Part shown: positions 27,574 through 36,652 of the stretch, in pieces | How the letters are laid out: every line of letters begins with the position of its first letter | Numbering within the stretch: position 1 is the stretch's first letter | Source: Sphingobacteriales bacterium | Lineage (GTDB): Bacteria; Bacteroidota; Bacteroidia; Chitinophagales; UBA2359 | Assembly: GCA_016700115.1 (NCBI GenBank) | Contig: CP064999.1 | Span: 434,001-498,000, forward strand | Reading direction: 5' to 3' | Length of the DNA: 64,000 nt | Notes under the pieces: generated by a model | The model's input: the letters and a program-made list of their open reading frames with translations, nothing else | What the model was told of the DNA's origin: nothing | Database searches by the model: none | Translations under genes and position numbers: made by a program

Positions 27574-28380
27574 ATGTCAAACGCACGAACAACCGGTTTT
27601 CGGGGAGGCTTGGTGGTAGCCGTTATCATGGCGATTTTTGCGCTAATTCGCTATTACTCCAGTTCTGAGTACAATCCCGTTTTGGGCGAAAAGCAGATAG
27701 TTGCGTTATCTGTAGATCAGGAGATTGCCTTAGGTCTGCAAAGCGCACCTCAAATGGCACAACAACACGGTGGGTTGCATCCTGACCAAAAAACTCAGCA
27801 ATACATTAAGCAGGTCGGCCATAAAATTGTGTCCTCATCCCTGGCAAAGTCTTCTGAATACGAATTTGATTTTCATTTGCTTGCCGATCCTCAAACCGTT
27901 AATGCCTTTGCTTTACCGGGGGGGCAGGTTTTTATCACGTTGGCATTGTATAATCAATTAGAAAATGAAGATCAGCTTGCCGGTGTTTTAGGACATGAAA
28001 TCGGGCATGTCATTGGCAGGCACTCTGCACAAAGGATTGCCAAGCAACAGTTGGCCGAAGGGTTGAGCGGAGCCGCAGTTTTGGCTACCTACGACCCCAA
28101 TAACCCTGCAACAACCCAAACCGCACAAATAGCCGCCGTTATCACCAATCTGGTTACCATGAAATACGGCCGGGAAGACGAGTTGCAATCCGATGAACTG
28201 GGTGTGCGGTTTATGAGCGAGGCCGGATATGATCCAAATGCCTTGATTGGAGTTATGCAGATTTTAAAAGCTGCCGCAGGCCCAAACCGGCAGCCTGAGT
28301 TTTTCAGCTCGCACCCCGATCCTGACAATAGGGTTGAAAATATCAAGGTGGCGATTGACAAATATTATACCGGTAAATAG
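27574..28380 (+). CDS. M48 family metalloprotease (HtpX/Ste24/LoiP-like)
   Basis: This 268-residue protein has an N-terminal hydrophobic segment (GGLVVAVIMAIFALIRYY, residues 11-28), probably an anchor that places the catalytic domain in the periplasm. The zinc site is LGHEIGHVIGRHSAQR with HEIGH at residues 141-145. The third ligand region is the EDELQSDELGVRFM segment. The length matches small BepA/LoiP-type M48 enzymes that degrade misfolded envelope proteins. It stands alone and is convergent with the PD40-propeller gene, with 45 bp between stops. Confidence 0.9.
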   Translation: MSNARTTGFRGGLVVAVIMAIFALIRYYSSSEYNPVLGEKQIVALSVDQEIALGLQSAPQMAQQHGGLHPDQKTQQYIKQVGHKIVSSSLAKSSEYEFDFHLLADPQTVNAFALPGGQVFITLALYNQLENEDQLAGVLGHEIGHVIGRHSAQRIAKQQLAEGLSGAAVLATYDPNNPATTQTAQIAAVITNLVTMKYGREDELQSDELGVRFMSEAGYDPNALIGVMQILKAAAGPNRQPEFFSSHPDPDNRVENIKVAIDKYYTGK

Positions 28381-28425
28381 GCAACTGATTTTAACTCAAA
28401 TAAAATCAACCGTTCCTGAAACAGC

Positions 28426-29568
28426 TTATTCAGGTGCTACCCAATCGGCAATAAACACGTTGGTATCTCTGGTTCCGCCGTTGTTCCGGTTTGAAGAGAA
28501 AACAATCCTTTTACCGTCCGGCGAAAACATGGGGAACGAATCAAAAGCCGGGTCAAAGGAAATTTGCTCCAGATTTTCGCCGGTAATATCTATCATAAAC
28601 AGGTTGAATGGAAAGCCCCTGCCTTTTGTATGATGATTGCTGGTAAAAATGATTTTTTTGCCGGACGGGTGGAAAAAAGGTGCCCAGTTTGCGCCGCCGA
28701 GTTTGGTAATCTGCCGGAGATTGTCGCCATCTGCATCACACACATAAATTTCCATATTGGTAGGTGCGACCAGATTCTTCGACAACAGGTCTTTATATTC
28801 AGCAACCTCTTCCGGTGATGTCGGTCGTGAAGATCTGAAAACAATACTTTTGCTGTCGGGAGAAAAGAATGCACCCCCGTCATATCCAAGCTGATGGGTT
28901 ATTCTTTTTACATTTGAACCGTCCACGTTCATCACATACAAATCTATATCGCCGTCACGGGTAGAGGTAAAAACGATTTTGCGACCATCGGGTGAAACCG
29001 TTGCCTCTGCATCATAGAAATTGTTTTCGGTTACCTGTTTAATGATTTTACCGGACATATCGGCAAAGTAAATCTCATATTCAGGGTATAAGGGCCACAC
29101 ATATTTCCCGAGTTTTCGCCAGTCAACTGTTTCGGGACATTTGGGATTGCTCTTGTGCGTAGAGGCGTATAACACAGATTTTCCATCGGGCAAAAAATAA
29201 GAACAGGTGGTTCTGCCGGAGCCTGTACTAATCAGTTTTGGGTTGAAAACTTCATCCGCTTTTTGTGGAATAGCGGCATGGTAAATCTGATCACATTCAA
29301 TCCCCTTCGCAGGGTTTGCTATCTGAAGGATTAATTGTTTGTTGTCGAAGCTAAAATAAGCTTCCGCATTATCGCCGCCAAAAGTCAATTGCCTGATATT
29401 TGAAAAATATTTTTCATTTGGATGAAGCAAAGCAGAATCTGCAGAGCTCCAAACAACCTGAGATTTAACCTTGTTACACGACATTAAAGTGTCATCAACT
29501 GCAGGATTGAAACAAAAATAAACTGCGAAAATCATTAAAACCATAGAATGAAACGGATACTTAAACAT
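28426..29568 (-). CDS. TolB/PD40-type WD40-like beta-propeller protein
   Basis: The 380-residue protein has repeated PD40 motifs of the form FSPDGKxIxFxSxRxG, seen as VSPDGRKIVFTSTRDGDIDLYVMN, FSPDSKSIVFRSSR, HPSGKKIIFTSNHH and FSPDGKRIVFSSNRN. The N-terminus has a hydrophobic stretch (MVLMIFAVYFCFNPA) that looks like a signal sequence or lipid-anchor region, although no clean lipobox is seen at a typical position. Such propellers act as protein-protein platforms or peptidase-associated domains; no peptidase domain is present here. An exact TAnnTTTG element lies 110 bp upstream. Confidence 0.82.
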   Translation of the reverse strand: MFKYPFHSMVLMIFAVYFCFNPAVDDTLMSCNKVKSQVVWSSADSALLHPNEKYFSNIRQLTFGGDNAEAYFSFDNKQLILQIANPAKGIECDQIYHAAIPQKADEVFNPKLISTGSGRTTCSYFLPDGKSVLYASTHKSNPKCPETVDWRKLGKYVWPLYPEYEIYFADMSGKIIKQVTENNFYDAEATVSPDGRKIVFTSTRDGDIDLYVMNVDGSNVKRITHQLGYDGGAFFSPDSKSIVFRSSRPTSPEEVAEYKDLLSKNLVAPTNMEIYVCDADGDNLRQITKLGGANWAPFFHPSGKKIIFTSNHHTKGRGFPFNLFMIDITGENLEQISFDPAFDSFPMFSPDGKRIVFSSNRNNGGTRDTNVFIADWVAPE

Positions 29569-29677
29569 CTTGACTTGTTATAAAACGATAAAAAGAGGTA
29601 AAAAATGGTAATTTTGCAGGCCGGTTAGTAAAATATGCTTTTTGTTTTATTGAATGTGTATGGTCACAAAACGGGCG

Positions 29678-29685
29678 CAAAGTTA
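29678..29685 (-). promoter_or_regulatory. -7 promoter element for the PD40-propeller gene
   Basis: Read on the minus strand this is TAACTTTG followed by C, an exact TAnnTTTG match, with a predicted start near 29671. No TTTG box lies at the same 23-bp spacing as at guaB and infC. Confidence 0.35.
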
Positions 29686-29757
29686 GTCAAATTGCCGGTT
29701 TTTTTGTTTCATACAACTGAAGTACCTGCTATTTGAAGAGTATTAAATTACGATTTC

Positions 29758-30801
29758 ATGACAACAATCAAGCAAATACTATGGGTTTATCTGGCCTGCT
29801 TAGCCTTATTTCTGAACGCCTGTAAGAACAATTCAGAAGTGAACAATCCGGCACCCGAAATTGACCAAACAAAAGAAGAAGAAGCCGCAGCCATTCGGGA
29901 TATACCGCAGATAAAGTTGTTGACAGACAGAATTGCCAGAGATTCTGCCAATGCAGAACTGTTTTTTTTAAGAGGTAATATTTACCTCAAAGCCAATATT
30001 CCAAATTTGGCCATTGCAGACTTCTACCGTTCCTTAGCCCTTGATTCGGTCAACAGTTCTTATTATCTGGCAGCAGCCGAAGTGTTTTTTGAAAAAAACG
30101 ATTTGACCACTGCCATCCGTTTGCTCGAAAAAGGGCAGACCTTGTTGCCGGATAGCATGAACCTGAAAACAGAACTGGGTAAATATTACTACTATATACA
30201 AAAATACGATACCTCCACCAACCTTTTAAAACAGGTAGTATCGGCACAACCCCAACTTGCGGATGCCCATTTTTGGCTGGCAATGAATTACCGCGACCGG
30301 AACGAAGAGGCTAAAGCCATCGAACAGCTCAAACAAGCCATTAAAGCCGATGATGCTTTTTACAATGCCCATATCATTCTGGCTAATTTATTGGCTAAAA
30401 ATAACAAACCCGAAGCTCTTGCCCAATTCGACAAAGCCATTGCTCTCGATTCTTTAAGTATCGAAGCCCGTTATGGAAAAGCGCTCTTTTTGCAAAACTC
30501 GGGCAAAACCGAAGAAGCATTGAACGCCTACCGGCAAATTGTTTTGGTGGAGCCGCAACATGCCGATACACATTACAATGTAGGGTATATCTACTTTAAC
30601 CGAAATGATTACGAAACGGCCCTCAAACATTTTAATATGGCCATCAGGGTTTCGCCGGCTTATGCCAAAGCCTATTATATGCGCGGATTATGTGCCGAAA
30701 AAACCGGAAAAATCACTGATGCCAAAAACGACTACCAAAGCGCACTGAGATTTGACCCAAAACTTACCTTAGCTCAGGAAGCGCTAAATCGGGTACAATG
30801 A
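29758..30801 (+). CDS. TPR-repeat lipoprotein
   Basis: The 347-residue protein begins with a lipoprotein signal (LACLALFLNACKNNSE; lipobox LNAC with Cys at about residue 22). It then carries about eight tetratricopeptide repeats, for example AELFFLRGNIYLKANIPNLAIADFYRSL, ADAHFWLAMNYRDRNEEAKAIEQL, ADTHYNVGYIYFNRNDYETAL and AKAYYMRGLCAEKTGKITDA. TPR proteins scaffold other proteins; the lipid anchor places it in the envelope. It precedes thrS by 128 bp on the same strand, but no functional tie is obvious. Confidence 0.9.
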   Translation: MTTIKQILWVYLACLALFLNACKNNSEVNNPAPEIDQTKEEEAAAIRDIPQIKLLTDRIARDSANAELFFLRGNIYLKANIPNLAIADFYRSLALDSVNSSYYLAAAEVFFEKNDLTTAIRLLEKGQTLLPDSMNLKTELGKYYYYIQKYDTSTNLLKQVVSAQPQLADAHFWLAMNYRDRNEEAKAIEQLKQAIKADDAFYNAHIILANLLAKNNKPEALAQFDKAIALDSLSIEARYGKALFLQNSGKTEEALNAYRQIVLVEPQHADTHYNVGYIYFNRNDYETALKHFNMAIRVSPAYAKAYYMRGLCAEKTGKITDAKNDYQSALRFDPKLTLAQEALNRVQ

Positions 30802-30929
30802 GTAACTTTGCATCTTATTTTTGTTTACCATCAACCCATAGTTTTTTATCCAATCCTCCGAGCCTGAATTTTCAAAGGCCGGTGATTTAAATTAGTGTTT
30901 AGCACGAACTTTTTCAAAGACACAACAAA

Positions 30930-32849
30930 ATGATTAACATTACCTTTCCGGATGGCAACATCAAACAGTATCCCGCAGGAATTACAAGCGCTGAAATAGC
31001 CAAATCTATCAGCAACAGCTTAGAAAAAAAAGTATTGGCCGCCAAAGTAAACAACGAAGTATGGGAAACCTCCCGCCCTATACATACCGACTCGAGCATC
31101 GTTTTTCTGACCTGGGACGACAAAGAAGGAAAATCTACCTTTTGGCATTCTTCGGCACATTTAATGGCCGAAGCGATACAAACCATATATCCACAGGTAA
31201 AATTTACGATAGGCCCTCCTATTGACAACGGCTTTTATTACGATATGGACTTTGGCGGGCATGTTCCAAAAGCCGAAGAGCTGGATCAAATTGAAAAACA
31301 GATTCTTAAACTTGCCGCTCAGAACAATCCCTACCAAAGGCGCAATGTAACCAAAAAAGAAGCCCTTGATTTTTACCAATCCAATGAATATAAAACCGAA
31401 CTGATCAACGACCTGACAGACGGTGAAATCACCTTTTATCAGCAAGGCAGTTTTGTAGATCTTTGCCGGGGACCTCATCTTCCGCATACCGGGTTTGTCA
31501 AAGCGGTAAAACTGCTGAATATTGCCGGTGCATACTGGCGTGGCGATGAAAACCGCCCCCAACTGACGAGGATTTACGGAATTACCTTCCCAAAACAACA
31601 GGAATTAGACGATTACCTGACTCTGCTGGAAGAAGCCAAAAACCGTGACCATCGCAAATTAGGCACACAATTGGGGTTGTTTGCCTTTAGCGACCGCGTA
31701 GGGCAAGGGCTTCCTTTATGGCTGCCCAAAGGTGCAAAACTTCGCGAACTGCTTCAGGACTTTTTGCGCAACGAACAAACCAAGCGGGGTTATAAAATGG
31801 TATTATCTCCCCATATCGGAAAAAAAGACTTGTATGTTACCTCCGGGCATTATGCCAAATATGGGAAAGACTCTTTCCAGCCCATTCACACTCCGAGAGA
31901 AGGGGAGGAATATTTTCTCAAACCGATGAACTGCCCGCACCATTGCGAAATATACCGCACCCAACAATATTCCTACCGCGACCTGCCTCTGCGTTTGGGT
32001 GAATTTGGAACGGTTTACCGGTATGAGCAAAGCGGTGAACTCAACGGACTGTTGCGCGTAAGAGGGTTTACTCAAGACGATGCCCATATCTTTTGCACGC
32101 CCGAACAACTGAAAGATGAGTTTAAAAACGTGATTGACCTCGTTACGCTGGTATTCGGCAAACTCGGGTTTAAAGAGTTTACTGCTCAAATCTCTCTTCG
32201 CGATCAGGAAGACAGAAGCAAGTATATCGGATCGGATGAAAACTGGGAAAAAGCAGAAAACGCCATCATGGAAGCCGCCGGCGAAAAAGGGCTGACCACC
32301 GTAATCGAATACGGTGAAGCCGCTTTTTACGGACCAAAATTGGACTTCATGGTCAAAGATGCGCTGGGACGCTCCTGGCAGTTGGGAACAATTCAAGTGG
32401 ACTATAATCTTCCCGAACGCTTTGAACTCGAATACATCGGCAGCGACAACCAACGCCATCGCCCTGTCATGATACACCGTGCTCCGTTTGGCTCTTTCGA
32501 GCGGTTTATTGCCGTGTTGATTGAAAACTCTGCCGGCAACTTCCCGCTATGGTTAGCCCCTCAACAAATTGCTATTTTACCCATCAGCGAAAAATTTACC
32601 GAATATGCCGAAGCGGTGTTAAAACAACTGACCCAACATGATTTCCGGGCAGAAATAGACTACCGTAGCGAAAAAATAGGAAGGAAAATCAGAGATGCCT
32701 CTATCCAAAAAATCCCCTATCAACTCATCATTGGTGAAAAAGAAGCCGAAGAACAAACGGTTTCGGTACGCCGGCAACAGGAAGGAGATAAAGGCTCCAT
32801 GTCAATGGCTGAACTGATCCATCTAATGACAGAAGAATTGAAAGATTAA
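30930..32849 (+). CDS. thrS: Threonine--tRNA ligase
   Basis: The enzyme charges tRNA-Thr. The 639-residue protein has the full bacterial domain order: TGS domain (residues 1-62), editing domain with the HSSAHLMAEA site (His73, His77) and the downstream LCRGPHLPHTG, a class II catalytic core with PHIGKKDLYVTSGHY, the zinc-binding MNCPHHCEIY region, RYEQSGELNGLLRVRGFTQDDAH, and HRAPFGSFERFIAVLIE, and a C-terminal anticodon-binding domain. No T-box or other leader structure was recognised upstream. infC lies 374 bp downstream rather than directly adjacent. Confidence 0.97.
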   Translation: MINITFPDGNIKQYPAGITSAEIAKSISNSLEKKVLAAKVNNEVWETSRPIHTDSSIVFLTWDDKEGKSTFWHSSAHLMAEAIQTIYPQVKFTIGPPIDNGFYYDMDFGGHVPKAEELDQIEKQILKLAAQNNPYQRRNVTKKEALDFYQSNEYKTELINDLTDGEITFYQQGSFVDLCRGPHLPHTGFVKAVKLLNIAGAYWRGDENRPQLTRIYGITFPKQQELDDYLTLLEEAKNRDHRKLGTQLGLFAFSDRVGQGLPLWLPKGAKLRELLQDFLRNEQTKRGYKMVLSPHIGKKDLYVTSGHYAKYGKDSFQPIHTPREGEEYFLKPMNCPHHCEIYRTQQYSYRDLPLRLGEFGTVYRYEQSGELNGLLRVRGFTQDDAHIFCTPEQLKDEFKNVIDLVTLVFGKLGFKEFTAQISLRDQEDRSKYIGSDENWEKAENAIMEAAGEKGLTTVIEYGEAAFYGPKLDFMVKDALGRSWQLGTIQVDYNLPERFELEYIGSDNQRHRPVMIHRAPFGSFERFIAVLIENSAGNFPLWLAPQQIAILPISEKFTEYAEAVLKQLTQHDFRAEIDYRSEKIGRKIRDASIQKIPYQLIIGEKEAEEQTVSVRRQQEGDKGSMSMAELIHLMTEELKD

Positions 32850-33064
32850 ATTGAACCAAGACCACTGAATTTGGTAAGCAGAGCCGTAAACTGCCTGCCA
32901 AACCCGTCCGATTGATTAAAAGCCCGCTTTTACTGATTGGCATCGGCCTTGTTCATTGAACTATACCTCAATTTTGATGATTTAACCACTTAAAAACAGG
33001 CTAAAGAACGTTTTTTTTGGGCAAATGCCCATAATTTGGTGTTTGTGTTAAAAAATGATGCAAT
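32850..33064 (+). other. thrS-infC intergenic gap, upstream part
   Basis: This is the first part of the 374-bp gap between thrS and infC, which is unusually wide for this normally tight gene pair. It holds no coding frame with family resemblance. The small palindrome GGGCAAATGCCC at 33019-33030 is preceded, not followed, by a T-run on the plus strand, so it is not a convincing terminator. Confidence 0.45.
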
Positions 33065-33099
33065 TTTGCACCAATTAAGGAACTGTACTTTTAACTTTG
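33065..33099 (+). promoter_or_regulatory. Promoter for infC within the thrS-infC gap
   Basis: TTTG at 33065-33068 and TAACTTTG at 33092-33099 are 23 bp apart, the same spacing as the guaB promoter, and both elements are exact consensus matches. Transcription would start near 33106 and give a leader of about 118 nt before infC. It suggests infC can be expressed independently of thrS here. Confidence 0.5.
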
Positions 33100-33223
33100 A
33101 AGTTAAACCAATGTTTATTGATATAGTTAAACAATCCGGTTTTATTAAAAAGGATATTTTGAGTACTCCTTTTAAGTAAAACCAACTCAACCACAACAAT
33201 TTTTTTATTAAATTTTAATTTGA

Positions 33224-33790
33224 TTGGCAAAATTAGTTAAACCCGGTTTTAAAAAACCCGCCGATAGCGGCAAGTTTGAATATCGTATTAACGACGAAAT
33301 ACGAGTGCCTCAGGTTAGGCTTGTGGGCGACAATGTTGAAGAGGGCGTTTACCCCATTTCACAAGCTTTGAAACTGGCAGAAGAAAAGGAGTTAGACCTG
33401 GTAGAAATAGCAGCAACAGCAACCCCTCCTGTGTGCCGGATTATTGATTTTAACAAGTTTTTGTACGAAAAAAAGCGCAGGGAGAAGGAAATAAAAGCCA
33501 AAACCCAAAAAACGGTCATCAAAGACATCCGCTTTACCCCGAATACCGATGACCATGATTTTGAATTTAAAGCCAAACACGCTGAGCGCTTCCTGTCAGA
33601 AGGCGATAAAGTAAAAGCTTTTGTACAATTCAAAGGGAGAGCTATCGTATTCAAAGAAAGGGGTGAGTTGTTATTGCTTAAATTTGCTCAACGCCTTGAA
33701 GATTTTGGCGTTTTGGAAAAACTCCCGGTTTTGGAAGGGAAAAACATGATTATCTTCCTCTCTCCCAAAAAAAAGAAACCGACTACCTAA
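33224..33790 (+). CDS. infC: Translation initiation factor IF-3, with a TTG start
   Basis: IF-3 binds the 30S subunit and enforces start-codon fidelity. The 188-residue protein has the N-domain (YRINDEIRVPQVRLVGDNVEEGVYPISQAL), the linker with PPVCRIIDFNKFLYEKKRREKE, and the C-domain (KDIRFTPNTDDHDFEFKAKHAERFL ... VKAFVQFKGRAI). No ATG lies upstream of the N-domain in frame; the first possible start is TTG at 33224, and the codon just before it is a TGA stop. A rare start codon in infC is well known (AUU in E. coli) and allows IF-3 to repress its own translation, so this TTG is likely real. rpmI and rplT, which normally follow, are absent. Confidence 0.93.
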   Translation: MAKLVKPGFKKPADSGKFEYRINDEIRVPQVRLVGDNVEEGVYPISQALKLAEEKELDLVEIAATATPPVCRIIDFNKFLYEKKRREKEIKAKTQKTVIKDIRFTPNTDDHDFEFKAKHAERFLSEGDKVKAFVQFKGRAIVFKERGELLLLKFAQRLEDFGVLEKLPVLEGKNMIIFLSPKKKKPTT

Positions 33791-33816
33791 TCCCAAAAAA
33801 TAGCCAAATTTATACC

Positions 33817-34254
33817 TTACCTTTTACCGAAAAACCTTTTATAAACAGGTTTTCGCAGGGCAAACTGTGCATACAACAAGGGATAAAGCACCCATTCCAA
33901 TAACTTACCTTTGCCTTTATAGGTGATAAAGTCGCTGATGATGGTTCCCTTTCCGTTTGGATTTGCCTCTATCCCATGTATATGCTTCCAATAGGTGAGG
34001 AAGAAGGGCAATTGTTTTCCTTCATCTATAAAAGCCATACCCGAATCCGATTGTTCTGAATGAGTAATTACACTTATCCATTTCTGCCCCAAGCCTAAAT
34101 TCAGGTGAACCTCATCCCCTGCGTTACAACCGTCAAAACGAACCAAAGTAATGGGGACAAGCGGTGGCTTCAGCGCCAAAAACAAGTCGCGGTTAAACCC
34201 TTTGATAACAGTTTGAACATCCTGACCGACTAAAGTGATAATTTTGATGTGCAT
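33817..34254 (-). CDS. SRPBCC-like ligand-binding protein
   Basis: From the ATG at 34254 the protein is 145 residues; the frame upstream of that has no family likeness. The pattern of a first strand-helix (IKIITLVGQDVQTVIKGFNRDLFLAL), a long beta-sheet segment (DEVHLNLGLGQKWISVITHSE) and the C-terminal helix LEWVLYPLLYAQFALRKPVY fits the SRPBCC/polyketide-cyclase-like proteins common in Bacteroidota. No active-site residue can be assigned and the function is unknown. It lies convergent to infC with 26 bp between stops, which is where rpmI would be expected. Confidence 0.72.
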   Translation of the reverse strand: MHIKIITLVGQDVQTVIKGFNRDLFLALKPPLVPITLVRFDGCNAGDEVHLNLGLGQKWISVITHSEQSDSGMAFIDEGKQLPFFLTYWKHIHGIEANPNGKGTIISDFITYKGKGKLLEWVLYPLLYAQFALRKPVYKRFFGKR

Positions 34255-34505
34255 AAACAACAATGATTGCCTTGTTAACAAACAAATGGAAAAACCACTG
34301 TAACACAAGGGGCAGGGAATTGTTTGTTGGTAATTCATTCCTACCAAATTGGAGATGATTGCCTTAAAGACTGTCTAATATCAATTATGGGTAATTTCGC
34401 CCTTTAACCATAAAAATCGCATTATACATTCAAGCTTGAAAGGATGACCTGATTGTAGAAAAAATGCATACTACCTACCCAAATGCTGAAAGGTTTTTTT
34501 CGACC

Positions 34506-36578
34506 CTATCTCACCACCGCCACCTTCCCCCGCGCCACAACACCTCCTGCCTGCTCCACCACATACAAATACAACCCCTCCGGCAGATGTGCCACCGAAA
34601 CGGTTTTGCTCGTTTCCCCTGCGGAAAGAGTAGTTTGCAGGACGGTCTGACCGGTGAGGGAGAGAAGTTTTACCCCTAAATCCCCTGTTACCCCCCAGCC
34701 CCCTGAAGGGGGAGTTTGGCCTTCTGTAAAGGCAAAGGTTAGGGTGTTTTGGGCAGGGTTGGGATAAACCTGCAACATGCTCTGTAATTCCCCTCCTTGG
34801 AGGGGTTGGGGTGGGTTTCCTACCGTTTGAACAACAACATCCTGCGAATACACCGAAGTATCTCCACAAACGACGAGGGTGAGGGTAACGGTGTAGCTGC
34901 CGTTTTCTTCGTATTCGTGAGTGGGGTGTTCTGCCGAAACCGGCTGGCTGCCGTCGCCGAAATCCCAAACATAGTAGCCACCCTGCTCGGTGTAGCTGTT
35001 TTGGCTTAGGTTGGTAAAGATGATAGCACCGCCGAAATCCTGGTAACTAAATTCTGCCTGCGGATTGGGAACAACGCCGAAACAGATGGATTGGATTTGG
35101 GTGGAGGTATCGTTGCAAACGATGGCTTGCAGGGTAACGCCGTAGATGCCCTCCGTCTGGTAGGTGTGAATGAGCGTATCTTGGGTGCAGGGGGCGTAGC
35201 CTTGCCCGCAGAGGTAGGGCGGGCTGCCGTCTCCCCAATCCAGCACGTAGTATCCGCCGTCTATGCTATCGGGATAGGCGTATTGGCTTTGATTGGTAAA
35301 CTGGAAGCGGGCGGGCAGGTTGGGGTCTTGCGAAACGGAAAACGCCGCCTGCGGAAGGGTGAGCAAGCCCATGCAGTTGGTTTTGACGATATAAGCCCCA
35401 CCAAGAGACCACAGTTCAGAATTAATTGTTTCAATAGTATCTGCGCGACCCACACAAATATAGCCTCCTAAAGGTTGAGGAACAGGTGTGAAATTATAAA
35501 AGTAATCGTGCGATATCCCATAATCAAACAATCGAGTCCACAAAGGTTCCCCATCACTACCTCGTACTTTCATAATGAAAGATTTCCAAAATACACCTAT
35601 ATTCTTTATATTGCCAATACAAATAAAATCCTCTCCAATTTTATGACATTTGACCATTTCACCCCTGTAACTATCAGTAAAATACTGCTTACTCCAAATA
35701 GTATTTCTTGATGAATCCAATCGCAACAAAGTTGCATACAACCTGTTGTTATTGATCGGATTTGGTATATTGCTCGCCCCGGCAAGTAAAAAACCTTCAT
35801 TGTTTGTAAATATAGCGTCTGTTAATCTGTCTTCAAATCCAACGCTAAAAGTCTCACTCCATTCGATTAGACCGTCAGAATTGATTTTTAAGATAGCAAA
35901 ATTACCTAAATAAAAACCAGTATTTACATTTACATCTGCAAAAGCAAATACACCACCATCTGAAGCGGGAAGAAGTTTATGTATAGTATTACGATATGGA
36001 TAAGAGCCATAATTATTCCGCCAAACCACCTCGCCATTAGTCATTTTCAGCAACCACATTTGAGTAGGAACAGTGCTTAAAAATGCCTCTCCGCCAACAT
36101 AATAAGTATTGGTTTCAGGATAATGATGCATACATGCTGCATCACCTTGATATGGGAACTGTTGAAGATTGTAAAAATTGAGCAAATTTCCGTCGAAATC
36201 CACCTCCATCAAGTATTGAGTGTCATGAGTTTCGTAAGTTATCGGATTAACTACACCATTATTCATCCGACCACTAATAGCGAAACCTGTTGGAGTTTGG
36301 ATTAAGTCTCTAAGAACAAAATCGCCGTAATCTTCTCCAAAATTGAACGATATTGTGTCTTCTATTTGATCATTGGTAAAAATCAATTTTACTTTTTCAA
36401 AACTGGTAGGATCATTACTGTGACCTAAACCTAATATAACATTATTCCCATTGTAATACACAATTTCATGTATGCTTTGAGCAAACTCTGTTTTTATGTT
36501 TTTTTCAAAATACTTATGCTGCGCAAAAATTAGTTTTACTAAAAAAATGCATACCAATACAATTATTAGTCTCCACAT
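34506..36578 (-). CDS. PKD-domain secreted protein with T9SS sorting domain, module copy B
   Basis: The 690-residue protein starts at the ATG at 36578 with a signal peptide (RLIIVLVCIFLVKLIFAQ, residues 3-20). A beta-propeller-like N-terminal part of about 390 residues has repeated ...LLKMTNGEVVWRNNYG... strands. Two PKD domains follow (about residues 415-590, FQFTNQSQ...VLDWGDGSPP and IFTNLSQNS...VWDFGDGSQP), and then a Por sorting domain (VYPNPAQNTLTFAF ... LPEGLYLYVV ... VAVVR). The sorting domain and the linker before it are interrupted by in-frame palindromic repeat sequence (PPSGGWGVTGDL and NPPQPLQGGEL). It is a paralogue of 37280-39322, with near-identical DNA over the C-terminal half. 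Confidence 0.86.
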   Translation of the reverse strand: MWRLIIVLVCIFLVKLIFAQHKYFEKNIKTEFAQSIHEIVYYNGNNVILGLGHSNDPTSFEKVKLIFTNDQIEDTISFNFGEDYGDFVLRDLIQTPTGFAISGRMNNGVVNPITYETHDTQYLMEVDFDGNLLNFYNLQQFPYQGDAACMHHYPETNTYYVGGEAFLSTVPTQMWLLKMTNGEVVWRNNYGSYPYRNTIHKLLPASDGGVFAFADVNVNTGFYLGNFAILKINSDGLIEWSETFSVGFEDRLTDAIFTNNEGFLLAGASNIPNPINNNRLYATLLRLDSSRNTIWSKQYFTDSYRGEMVKCHKIGEDFICIGNIKNIGVFWKSFIMKVRGSDGEPLWTRLFDYGISHDYFYNFTPVPQPLGGYICVGRADTIETINSELWSLGGAYIVKTNCMGLLTLPQAAFSVSQDPNLPARFQFTNQSQYAYPDSIDGGYYVLDWGDGSPPYLCGQGYAPCTQDTLIHTYQTEGIYGVTLQAIVCNDTSTQIQSICFGVVPNPQAEFSYQDFGGAIIFTNLSQNSYTEQGGYYVWDFGDGSQPVSAEHPTHEYEENGSYTVTLTLVVCGDTSVYSQDVVVQTVGNPPQPLQGGELQSMLQVYPNPAQNTLTFAFTEGQTPPSGGWGVTGDLGVKLLSLTGQTVLQTTLSAGETSKTVSVAHLPEGLYLYVVEQAGGVVARGKVAVVR
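34699..34805. repeat. Two palindromic repeat elements inside the CTD-coding region (copy B)
   Basis: CCCCCTGAAGGGGG at about 34699-34713 and CCCCTCCTTGGAGGGG at 34790-34805 are near-perfect palindromes flanked by C- and G-rich stretches. Both are read through in frame. They look like dispersed Bacteroidota intergenic palindromes that have become coding sequence. They are duplicated at 37473-37486 and 37564-37579 in the sister gene. Confidence 0.6.
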
Positions 36579-36609
36579 GATATGAAATTTAAACTTTAGT
36601 GAATTAAAA

Positions 36610-36642
36610 AAAGACCTTGCTTTATAGATAAGCAAGGTCTTT
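36610..36642 (-). terminator. Rho-independent terminator after the adhesin remnant
   Basis: A perfect 13-bp stem (AAAGACCTTGCTT at 36610-36622 with its complement at 36630-36642) and a 7-nt loop are followed on the minus strand by a T-rich run. It sits just downstream of the 36653-37132 remnant and upstream of the PKD gene's start, so the PKD gene needs its own promoter. The equivalent position in the sister module (39341-39373) also holds a hairpin. Confidence 0.75.
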
Positions 36643-36652
36643 AAAAAAATCG

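Noticed and set aside
33019..33030. Terminator in the thrS-infC gap
   Set aside because: GGGCAAATGCCC has only a 4-bp GGGC/GCCC stem around an AAAT loop and is preceded by, not followed by, T residues on the plus strand.
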